Shown one piece after another: positions 20,796 through 30,856 of a stretch of DNA of 64,000 bases. Position 1 is the stretch's first letter; each line of letters begins with the position of its first letter. Location of the stretch: positions 434,001-498,000 of the forward strand of contig JAEHOE010000088.1 in NCBI GenBank assembly GCA_016858145.1, in the 5' to 3' direction. A program made the translations under genes and the position numbers. Below the pieces are notes generated by a model. It searched no databases and was not told the origin of the DNA. It saw only the letters and a list, made by a program, of their open reading frames with translations. Source of the DNA: Edaphochlamys debaryana. Lineage: Eukaryota; Chlorophyta; Chlorophyceae; Chlamydomonadales.

Positions 20796-23700
20796 ATGAA
20801 GCGAAGGGCAGAACAGGTGATGTGACACCGCCCTTTCCTCTCAAATTCACCCGACTCTCCTTGCCAGGACACGCCTCAGCTTACAAGTTGTTACTGCACC
20901 CTTACAGGGTGAGACGGCCCAGCCAGCGCCTGCCTACAGGAGCACCGCCGGCCTCCAGCCGGGCCCACGCCCCTCAGCCGCGCCCAGCGCCCAGCCGCTG
21001 CCTGCGTCCGCCTCCGTGCAGGTGCGTTCAAGGGGCCGCTCGCGGTCTAGCGGGGCTGGCTTCATCTCCACCGACAGCTGTGCTCCCCCTCAGCATGCCT
21101 GCCTTGCTTGCGTTCTGCGCGGCTACCTGTGTCACGGCTCCCTCCCCCTGCCCCTTCCGCAGGCGCCTCAAGACCCCAGCGCGCCCCCTCCGCCGCCGGG
21201 CCCGCCGCCCGCCGCCACGGAACCGGGCGAGGGATTCAGCGGCGCTGGGGCTGGCACGAGCACCGCGGGGCTCGACAGCGGCGGTCTAGGAGGGCAGGGC
21301 GGCTTCCAGGTTAGTTGGTCTCCTTTGCATGCGCCCATCGCCTAGAGTGTTAGGGTCGGACGCAGGGTTAGCCTATGCGGTTGCCTTGATTCTTCCTTTG
21401 TGTAGGGCATGACGGGTGAAGAGACATGGCTCTTCAACGCTAGGCTCGCAAGGACCATCGAAGCTGCGGACGCGGCCCTTCAGGCCGGGGAGAAGAAGAA
21501 GGGGAGGCGGCAGAAGAAGAGCCCACCGCTGCGAGAAACGCTCAGAGGCGAATGGCGTGGGGTGAGTCCAGTACCAGAGCAGCGAGACTTTTCAATGAGT
21601 TAAAACGTGCAAACACACATTGCAGACGTATGGAGACCACTGTGAAAGGGTGGCTGAAGAAGCAGCGGAGGCAGCAGCACGTGCGGATGTGCCGAAGGAG
21701 GAACGCCCCGCGCAGGAGTACAATCCGTTCGATGCCACACCTCGTAAGTGAGCACAGCCGCGTTGAAAGTTTTCCTATCTAACGAGATGTATGTTGTGTC
21801 GTCGGCAGTGTCGCCCCTTGACGACGACTCCAAGCGTTTCCTCGGATTGCCGCTTCAAGCAGCATGCGACTCTGCCTCTGGTAGCGGGGAGGTCGCCGCC
21901 GGCCTCCAGCCGGGCCCACGCCCCTCAGCCGCGCCCAGCGACCAGCCGCCGCCTGCGTCCGCCTCCGTGCAGGTGCGTTCAAGGGGCCGCTCGCGGTCTA
22001 GCGGGGCTGGCTTCATCTCCACCGACAGCTGTGCTCCCCCCTCAGCATGCCTGCCTTGCTTGCGTTCTGCGCGGCTTCCTGTGTCACGGCTCCCTCCCCC
22101 TGCCCCTTCCGCAGGCGCCTCAAGTCCCCAGCGCGCCCCCTCCGCCGCCGGGCCCGCACACCGCCACGGGACCGGGCGGGGGGCACGGCAGCGCCACGGC
22201 TGGCACGAGCAGCGGGGGCCTTGGCGCCGGCGGCGGCGGCGGAGGAGGCCAATCGGGCGGTGGCGGTCTGGGCGACGGCGACGGTGGCCACAGGGGCACC
22301 GCCGGCCTCCAGCCGGACCCACGCCCCTCAGCCGCGCCCAGCGACCAGCCGCCGCCTGCGTCCGCCTCCGTGCAGGTGCGTTCAAGGGGCCGCTTGGAGT
22401 CTAGCGGGGCTGGCTTCATCTCCACCGACAGCTGTGCTCCCCCCTCAGCATGCCTGCCTTGCTTGCGTTCTGCGCGGCTACCTGTGTCACGGCTCCCTCC
22501 CCCTGCCCCTTCCGCAGGCGCCTCGAGTCCCCAGCGCGCCCCCTCCGCCGCCGGGCCCGCACACCGCCACGGGACCGGGCGGGGGGCACGGCAGCGCCAC
22601 GGCTGGCACGAGCAGCGGGGGCCTTGGCGCCGGCGGCGGCGGCGGAGGAGGCCAATCGGGCGGTGGCGGTCTGGGCGACGGCGACGGTGGCCACAGGGGC
22701 ACCGCCGGCCTCCAGCCGGACCCATGCCCCTCAGCCGCGCCCAGCGCCCAGCCGCCGCCTGCGTCCGCCTCCGTGCAGGTGCGTTCAAGGGGCCGCTTGG
22801 AGTCTAGCGGGGCTGGCTTCATCTCCACCGACAGCTGTGCTCCCCCTCAGCATGCCTGCCTTGCTTGCGTTCTGCGCGGCTACCTGTGTCACGGCTCCCT
22901 CCCCCTGCCCCTTCCGCAGGCGCCTCAAGTCCCCAGCGCGCCCCCTCCGCCGCCGGGCCCGCACACCGCCACGGGACCGGGCGGGGGGCACGGCAGCGCC
23001 ACGGCTGGCACGAGCAGCGGGGGCCTTGGCGCCGGCGGCGGCGGCGGAGGAGGCCAATCGGGCGGTGGCAGTCTGGGCGACGGCGACGGTGGCCACAGGG
23101 GCACCGCCGGCCTCCAGCCGGACCCACGCCCCTCAGCCGCGCCCAGCGACCAGCCGCCGCCTGCGTCCGCCTCCGTGCAGGTGCGTTCAAGGGGCCGCTT
23201 GGAGTCTAGCGGGGCTGGCTTCATCTCCACCGACAGCTGTGCTCCCCCTCAGCATGCCTGCCTTGCTTGCGTTCTGCGCGGCTTCCTGTGTCACGGCTCC
23301 CTCCCCCTGCCCCTTCCGCAGGCGCCTCAAGTCCCCAGCGCGCCCCCTCCGCCGCCGGGCCCGCACACCGCCACGGGACCGGGCGGGGGGCACGGCAGCG
23401 CCACGGCTGGCACGAGCAGCGGGGGCCTTGGCGCCGGCGGCGGCGGAGGAGGAGGCCAATCGGGCGGTGGCGGTCTGGGCGACGGCGACGGTGGCCACAG
23501 GGGCACCGCCGGCCTCCAGCCGGACCCACGCCCCTCAGCCGCGCCCAGCGACCAGCCGCCGCCGGGCAGTGGCGGTGTGGGCGACGGCGACGATGAGTGG
23601 GTGATCACCCATGAACTAACGGTCGGTCCATCGCGCCAGCCGCCCTCCTGTGGACTGACGGACCCCCTGGCTCAGAGACTCGCAGCCGTCAAGTCCGTCC

Positions 23701-24931
23701 CGTTCAACCCTCGCAACCGCAACTGGGACCTCTGGGGTTCGGAGCTCCAGCGGCTGCAGGGAGATGCCGACTGCGACTTGTCGGACACGTCCATCAACCT
23801 CTACATCTTGTGAGCCCGTTTCCAAGCATCTCCTCACCTGGGTGCCCTGCAACCTGCACCCTTCGCCGTTATATATCCTTAACCACCCGAGTAACCCCGC
23901 CCTGGTGTGGCCCTCAGGTGGCTCTGGGACCACATGCCACCGGAGACACGCACGCGCTGCTGCCTGCTCGGCACCCACATGTACAGCAAGATTGTCGAGA
24001 AGGGCGCTGCGGAGGAGGCCTGGACGCGGCTTCGACCGAAGGAGTTGTGGGAATCTCTCTCGGGGCGCCACGAGGTGGGTGCGGCCTGGTGTTAGGGGCT
24101 AGCTGAAGTTAGAATGTAGACTGCACTCAAGCAGTTGTCTTTTTGTAGGTGGTGGACCTCTCCAAGAAGGACTTCGTGTTTCTGCCCATGCACACCGGGT
24201 TCCACTGGTCCCTTCTCGTCATCTGCCACCTGCCCCGGCTCGTGGACCCCAAAGCGCCCGGCACACCGATGATTCTGCACTTCGACTCCTCATGGGGTGG
24301 GCACTGCCGCACTGCTGTTGTGGCACTGCTACTCCTCTCCTTGACAGGACTTCTTCACATGCAGACGATGGTGGCAACTTCCACGCACCCGAGTACGGCA
24401 AGATTCGCCACTACCTGTCCTGTCAGCTGCGCAGCGCTGGCCACGGCACAGTGCGGGTCACGGCTGGCAGTTTCCCAGCCCGGAGTGACGTGCGCGCGCC
24501 CCACCAGGGCATGACCAAGCACTGCGCCGTCTTCATGCTGTCCACCCTGGAGCACTTCCTGGCACGACGTCCCGAGCGGGTGGAGCTCAGGGGCACAGAG
24601 CGCAAGAGTGAGTGCATGAGCCGTGGTGAATCCCCTTGTTATCAGGGCGTTTAGTGTGGCTTGCCACTGACGCTTGTGCCGTTGCCCATGACCAGCGCCG
24701 TCCTTGGTGGAGCTAGCCGATGGCGGCGCGGTGCAGCACGACCTGAGCAACATCAAGTGGTACACCTCGGGCGAGGCGGCCGCCCTACGGTGGAAGCTGC
24801 GTGCGCTGGCGCTCAAGTGGCTGCTGCCGCACGTGTCAGCGGGTGACCGCGAGGCTGTAGAAACCGCTCTCGCAGAGGCTACCGTGAGAACACCCAGGAC
24901 GCCACTGCAGCCGCAAGGGAGGGTTCTGTGA
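20796..24931 (+). CDS. Ulp1/C48 cysteine protease (SUMO protease-like) with tandem exon repeats
   Basis: Predicted SUMO/ubiquitin-like deconjugating peptidase. Exons after a short ATG exon (20796-20817, MKRRAEQ) include 20908-21021, 21163-21309, 21406-21561, 21626-21743, 21809-21972, three 261-bp repeats (22115-22375, 22518-22778, 22920-23180), 23322-23809, 23918-24074, 24149-24296, 24365-24607 and 24696-24931. The peptidase domain is C-terminal: SINLYIL+WLWDHMPP, then the His in GFHWSLLVI, the Asp in LHFDSSWG, and Gln plus nucleophile Cys in HQGMTKHCAVFML with the usual Q-x5-C spacing. The normal DCG is replaced by HCA. The N-terminal half is a Pro/Gly-rich repeat domain encoded by duplicated exons. 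The gene lies inside the candidate Zisupton element and converges on the transposase. It could instead be a host gene next to the element; the first exon is uncertain. Confidence 0.8.
20932..23560 (+). repeat. Tandem exon-intron repeat units (402-403 bp) in the Ulp1 gene
   Basis: Four junctions starting GCACCGCCGGCCTCC fall at 22296, 22699, 23101 and 23503 (period 403/402/402). Diverged first units begin near 20932 and 21893. Each unit holds one whole 261-bp phase 0-0 exon (87 codons, Pro-rich then Gly-rich) and one 141-142 bp intron with a conserved GTGCGTTCAAGG donor and CCTTCCGCAG acceptor. The single-base period difference is a C-run in the intron. Confidence 0.92.
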
Positions 24932-24948
24932 CATGGCCAGCGCGGAGG

Positions 24949-25085
24949 CTTGTCGGGCGGTTGGCGGCAGCGGCTTGTCGGGCGGTTGGAGGCAGCCGCT
25001 TGTCGGGCGGTTGGAGGCAGCGGCTTGTTGGGCGGTTGGAGGCAGCGGCTTGTCGGGCGGTTGGAGGCAGCAGGCTTGTCGATGA
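24949..25085. repeat. Minisatellite, about 24 bp unit (GCTTGTCGGGCGGTTGGAGGCAGC)
   Basis: Five to six near-identical copies follow just after the Ulp1 stop codon, presumably in its 3' UTR or in the element's internal spacer. Confidence 0.9.
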
Positions 25086-26620
25086 AAGGCCAAGGCTTGT
25101 CAGGCGGATAGCAATAAGGCAGAGGCGGATAGCCGGGCTCATGGATAGCCTATCACGACGACGAAAACTTGAACGGAAGGAGAAGCGGGGACGAGGGGAC
25201 TTTGGCAGCGGGTGCAGTGCTCGCAGGGGCCGTGCAGCGTACTTCGGATGACGACGAAAGGGGATGCAGCTGAGCGTGTCGCCACCAGGTCCGCAACGCG
25301 AGAGAAGTAGGCAGGGTGCCAGCGGTGTGCATCGCCGAGGCAGGGGGTAACCTATACTTTGGCAGGGGGCTTGCAATGGTGGCAGGTATTTCATGCTGTT
25401 GAAACCTCAAGTCCCTCGCTCCGATCCTAGCTCTCCCTTTATGCCGGCTAGCACTTCATTCTGTGCGCACCTCTGACAGCTCAACCTGCCAGCGGGACAT
25501 GCCCTTTCGTGTTACGCATTTGGGTCAGCTGGAACAATGAGACTCTCTGCCACGTTGTTCTCAATGTCAGCCCACAGGAGCTGTACTTGACCAATCTTCC
25601 GTTGGCCAGAGTGCTGCCCAGATAACGCTCATCAGCCATCTCCTAGGTTCCCTCCCGCCCCAGGCTTCTGCACAGCAACCAGTCAGCCATAGCGCTGCTG
25701 ACCAGCTGACGAGTCGCTCTTCCACGCGGTGGCGTTGGGTGGGCGGGTGAAGGGGGACAAGAGATGGGGATGGATGCATAATCGGACAGCTGGCAGGGGG
25801 CTCGGTGCCGCCAGGCTGTTAGGGTTTCGGACCAGCCCGCTGGCGGAGCTGCGTGGCAGGTCGGACTCCCAAACGTGCCAATCGACTAGTGTGTCGGATC
25901 TGGCGTGCTAGTCCCTAAGCCCCTGCCCTACTCGAGCTGGTGGTGCGAGGGCAGGACTCAGGACGAGTGGGGACAGCCTAAAGCAAGGGCTGGAGGCTGG
26001 ACCACACCTCCAACATGGCTGGGTGCCAGCACGTCCGGTCCTCTTGGCCTGTTCCCACCCGCGTAGCACTAGCACTAGCACTAGCACTAGCGGTATCGTG
26101 ATGGTATCGTTATGAGGTGAGACCGGCTACGCCTGGGCAGCGGGCTGGGCTGACACGGTACCTGCCCGGGGTGAGTCCGGAACCTCCTCAACAGCATAGC
26201 TGGCTCCCCTCAACTGCGGTCAACGGCACACTGCCTACCCTCCCTTCCCCTCCCGCCCGTGAGCGCTCGGCGCTAGCCTCCGCGCTCGGTGCCAGTCTGG
26301 GTTCTGGCAGCTGCCCATCTGCGCCCCAGCCCCAGGCCAGCACGGGGTTGCACTTCACTGCTTGCAAGAGCAGGGCTGCTCGCCCCCTTTATTCCCGCCA
26401 TGCTGCAGGTGACCTTGCTCGTTCCGGCCACCTGACAGTCCGGGCCCCACTCCATGCCCAGGACAACCCGCGTGCCCTGCCCCGCCCCATGCACCCAAAC
26501 GCCCAACCAGCTCTCGCCCCTCCTATGACCAACCCCATCTCATCCCACCACCGCCCCCACCCCGGTCCCCGCGGCGCTACCCCCCGCTCCTGTGGACCGG
26601 CGGATACCGCCAGCTCCGCA
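25086..26620. other. Spacer without a recognisable gene; hexamer repeat at 26066-26093
   Basis: No domain, splice chain or RNA gene was recognised here. An (ACTAGC)n run of about five copies lies at 26066-26093. From 26117 the sequence stays open on the plus strand into the minisatellite, but this reflects absence of stops in GC-rich DNA rather than a gene. Confidence 0.5.
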
Positions 26621-26624
26621 GCGG

Positions 26625-28330
26625 TGAAGGGGCCTCCAGCGCAACGCCCTCCGGCGCATGCCGCCGCCGCCGCCAGGTCCGCAGCGGCACAGGGGGGTCC
26701 AGTGCTCCGCACTCCGGCGCATGCCGCCGCCGACGGCAGGTCCCCAGCGGCACAGGGGGTCCAGCGCTCCGCACTCCAGCGCATGCCGTCGCCGCCGCCA
26801 GGTCCGCAGCGGCGCAGGGAGGTCCAGTGCTCCGCACTCCAGCGCATGCCGTCGCCGCCGCCAGGTCCGCAGCGGCGCAGGGAGGTCCAGTGCTCCGCAC
26901 TCCTGCGCAGGCTGTCGCCGCCGCCAGGTCCGCAGCGGCACAGGGGGTCCAGCGCTCCGCACTCCAGCGCATGCCGTCGCCTACGCCAGCTCCGCAGCGG
27001 CGAAGGGAGGTCCAGTGCTCCGCACTCCAGCGCATGCCGTCGCCTACGCCAGGTCCGCAGCGGCACAGGGGGTCCAGCGCTCCGCACTCCAACGCATGCC
27101 GTCGCCGCCGCCAGGTCCGCAGCGGCGCAGGGAGGTCCAGTGCTCCGCACTCCAGCGCATGCCGTCGCCGCCGCCAGGTCCGCAGCAGCACAGGGGGTCC
27201 AGCGCTCCGCACTCCAGCGCATGCCGCCGCCGCCGCCAGGTCCGCAGCGGCACAGGGGGTCCAGTGCTCCGCACTCCAGCGCATGCCGTCGCCGCCGCCA
27301 GGTCCGCAGCGGCGCAGGGGGGTCCAGCGCTCCGCACTCCAGCGCATGCCGTCGCCGCCGCCAGGTCCGCAGCGGCGCAGGGGGGTCCAGTGCTCCGCAC
27401 TCCGGCGCATGCCGCCGCCGCCAGGTCCGCAGCGGCACAGGGGGTCCAGTGCTCCGCACTCCAGCGCATGCCGTCGCCGCCGCCAGGTCCGCAGCGGCGC
27501 AGGGGGGTCCAGCGCTCCGCACTCCAGCGCATGCCGTCGCCGCCGCCAGGTCCGCAGCGGCGCAGGGGGGTCCAGTGCTCCGCACTCCGGCGCATGCCGC
27601 CGCCGACGGCAGGTCCGCAGCGGCGCAGGGAGGTCCAGTGCTCCGCACTCCAGCGCAGGCTGTCGCCGCCGCCAGGTCCGCAGCGGCACAGGGGGTCCAG
27701 TGCTCCGCACTCCAGCGCATGCCGTCGCCGCCGCCAGGTCCGCAGCGGCGCAGGGGGGTCCAGCGCTCCGCACTCCAGCGCATGCCGTCGCCGCCGCCAG
27801 GTCCGCAGCGGCGCAGGGGGGTCCAGTGCTCCGCACTCCGGCGCATGCCGCCGCCGCCAGGTCCGCAGCGGCACAGGGGGGTCCGGTGCTCCGCACTCCA
27901 GCGCATGCCGTCGCCGCCGCCAGGTCCGCAGCGGCGCAGGGGGGTCCAGCGCTCCGCACTCCAGCGCATGCCGTCGCCGCCGCCAGGTCCGCAGCGGCGC
28001 AGGGGGGTCCAGTGCTCCGCACTCCGGCGCATGCCGCCGCCGACGGCAGGTCCGCAGCGGCGCAGGGAGGTCCAGTGCTCCGCACTCCAGCGCATGCCGT
28101 CGCCGCCGCCAGGTCCGCAGCGGCGCAGGGGGGTCCAGTGCTCCGCACTCCGGCGCATGCCGCCGCCGACGGCAGGTCCGCAGCGGTGAAGGGGCCTCCA
28201 GCGCAACGCCCTCCAGCGCATGCCGCCGCCGACGGCAGGTCCCCAGCGGCGCAGGGGGGTCCAGCGCTCCGCGCTCCGGCGCATGCCGCCGCCGACGGCA
28301 GGTCCCCAGCGGCACAGGGGGTCCAGCGCG
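26625..28330. repeat. 63-bp minisatellite, about 27 copies
   Basis: Unit approximately GCGCATGCCGTCGCCGCCGC + CAGGTCCGCAGCGGCGCAGG + GGGGTCCAGYGCTCCGCACTCCA; lengths 60-63 bp because of G-run and CCG-count changes. It contains no stop codon in several frames on either strand, producing long spurious reading frames. Two sub-types alternate in blocks (GTCGCCGCCGCCAGG and CCGCCGACGGCAGG), which points to higher-order duplication. It recurs at about 29290-29648 and 30515-30828. Confidence 0.93.
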
Positions 28331-28648
28331 TGAGTGTTAACCCGGATGCTCACTCAACAATCAATCAAGCAGAGCCCTCATAAACAAAAATACCGCACAT
28401 ATATCAAAAACATGGGCTGAGTCATGAAGGTCCGCAGCGGCACAGGGGGCTCCAGCAGTGCGTCACCTCTCCTCGCCAACGCCTCCGCCAGTGACATCGC
28501 TGCCGGGACCCACACCGCTCCTTCCAGTGGCTGTGCCCATCGCCGGGTCCATGGCTGCCGGACGCAGGCCGGGCGAAACGGGGCATTGCGGTGCCTGCGA
28601 AAGGGGCCTGTCGACAGTGCACTCCCTAGCCGTATTCTGCCGCCACAT

Positions 28649-28709
28649 GCCTCCAGCCTATCCTGCGGTCGTCAAACCGGATTGAAGGCGGCAGGATAGG
28701 CTGGAGGCG
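28649..28709. repeat. Perfect 18-bp inverted repeat (hairpin), copy 1
   Basis: GCCTCCAGCCTATCCTGC and its exact complement GCAGGATAGGCTGGAGGC flank a 24-base loop. It recurs unchanged at about 29969-30029 in the second higher-order repeat. Confidence 0.9.
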
Positions 28710-29968
28710 TGTGGCAAAGCCGCCTCAAAGTCCGCCGCCCCACAACCGCAGCCCAGCCTGCCGCCGCCACAACGGGAGCCGAGCCGAGAGCTATGCTGAT
28801 CCACCCCCCAGTCCATCCTGCAGTGGCCACACCGGCACAGGGCTCTACCGCAGCTTATCCTGCCTCCACCATACGGGTGGACGCGCTGACCGCCCCTTGC
28901 TCCAGGTCAACCTGCTGCCGACGACGGGACAGCAACATGGGGTGGGGTGCATGGGTCTTCTGTTCGAAGGCATGCGGTCGCCGCCAGACCAGCACAGGCA
29001 GTCCAAACCCCATTATTCTAGTCCATCCTACAGCCACCACATCGGCACATGTGCGTTGTACAGCTCACCCGGCGGCAGGGCACGAAGAAGTGGCCTCCAA
29101 CGCATTCCGCTGCCCTGCACTGGAGCACAATCCTGGTGAAGCCGCTTCATCGTTGCTGCGAGTGTGGGCAAGGCTCAATACCGCAAGCGTCAGCGAAGCC
29201 TGGGGTGATGGTGTTGAGAAACACCGACGGCAGGAAGGGTTGAACCAACCCTGTGGACCGGCGGATACCGCCAACTCCGCAGCGGTGAAGGGGCCTCCAG
29301 CGCAACGCCCTCAGCGGCACAGGGGGTCCAGCGCTCCGCACCCCAGCGCAGGCCGTCGCCGCCGCCAGGTCCGCAGCGGCGCAGGGGGTCCAGCGCTCCG
29401 CACTCCAGCGCATGCCGTCGCCGCCGCCAGGTCCGCAGCGGCGCAGGGGGGTCCAGTGCTCCGCACTCCGGCGCATGCCGCCGCCGACGGCAGGTCCGCA
29501 GCGGTGAAGGGGCCTCCAGCGCAACGCCCTCCAGCGCATGCCGCCGCCGACGGCAGGTCCCCAGCGGCGCAGGGGGGTCCAGCGCTCCGCGCTCCGGCGC
29601 ATGCCGCCGCCGACGGCAGGTCCCCAGCGGCACAGGGGGTCCAGCGCGTGAGTGTTAACCCGGATGCTCACTCAACAATCAATCAAGCAGAGCCCTCATA
29701 AACAAAAAATACCGCACATATATCAAAAACATGGGCTGAGTCATGAAGGTCCGCAGCGGCACAGGGGGCTCCAGCAGTGCGTCACCTCTCCTCGCCAACG
29801 CCTCCGCCAGTGACATCGCTGCCGGGACCCACACCGCTCCTTCCAGTGGCTGTGCCCATCGCCGGGTCCGTGGCTGCCGGACGCAGGCCGGGCGAAACGG
29901 GGCATTGCGGTGCCTGCGAAAGGGGCCTGTCGACAGTGCACCCCCAAGCCGTATTCTGCCGCCACATG

Positions 29969-30029
29969 CCTCCAGCCTATCCTGCGGTCGTCAAACCGGA
30001 TTGAAGGCGGCAGGATAGGCTGGAGGCGT
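29969..30029. repeat. Perfect 18-bp inverted repeat (hairpin), copy 2
   Basis: Same arms and loop as the copy at 28649-28709; part of the 1.3 kb repeat. Confidence 0.9.
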
Positions 30030-30856
30030 GTGGCAGAGCCGCCTCAAAGTCCGCCGCCCCACAACCGCAGCCCAGCCTGCCGCCGCCACAACGGGAGCCG
30101 AGCCGAGAGCTATGCTGATCCACCCCCCAGTCCATCCTGCAGTGGCCACACCGGCACAGGGCTCTACCGCAGCTTATCCTGCCTCCACCATACGGGTGGA
30201 CGCGCTGACCGCCCCTTGCTCCAGGTCAACCGGCACAGGCAGTCCAAACCCCATTATTCTAGTCCATCCTACAGCCGCCACATCGGCACATGTGCGTTGT
30301 ACAGCTCACCCGGCGGCAGGGCACGAAGAAGTGGCCTCCAACGCATTCCGCTGCCCTGCACTGGAGCACAATCCTGGTGAAGCCGCTTCATCGTTGCTGC
30401 GAGTGTGGGCAAGGCTCAATACCGCAAGCGTCAGCGAAGCCTGGGGTGATGGTGTTGAGAAACACCGACGGCAGGAAGGGTTGAACCAACCCTGTGGACC
30501 GGCGGATACCGCCAGCTCCGCAGCGGTGAAGGGGCCTCCAGCGCAACGCCCTCAGCGGCACAGGGGGTCCAGCGCTCCGCACTCCAGCGCAGGCCGCCGC
30601 CGCCGCCAGGTCCGCAGCGGCACAGGGGGTCCAGCGCTCCGCACTCCAGCGCATGCCGTCGCCGCCGCCAGCTCCGCAGCGGTGAAGGGGCCTCCAGCGC
30701 AACGCCCTCCGGCGCAGGCCGCCGCCGCCGCCAGGTCCGCAGCGGCGCAGGGGGGTCCAGCGCTCCGCACTCCAGCGCAGGCCGTCGCCGCCGCCAGGTC
30801 CGCAGCGGCGCAGGGGGTCCAGCGCGTGAGTGTTAACCCGGATGCTCACTCAATAA

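Noticed and set aside
26389..28353. 650-codon minus-strand frame (and similar plus-strand frames) in the satellite
   Set aside because: Produced by a stop-free 63-bp repeat; frame changes between units and no start context or domain.
26625..30830. CRISPR-like array
   Set aside because: The whole unit repeats without unique spacers, and the genome is eukaryotic.
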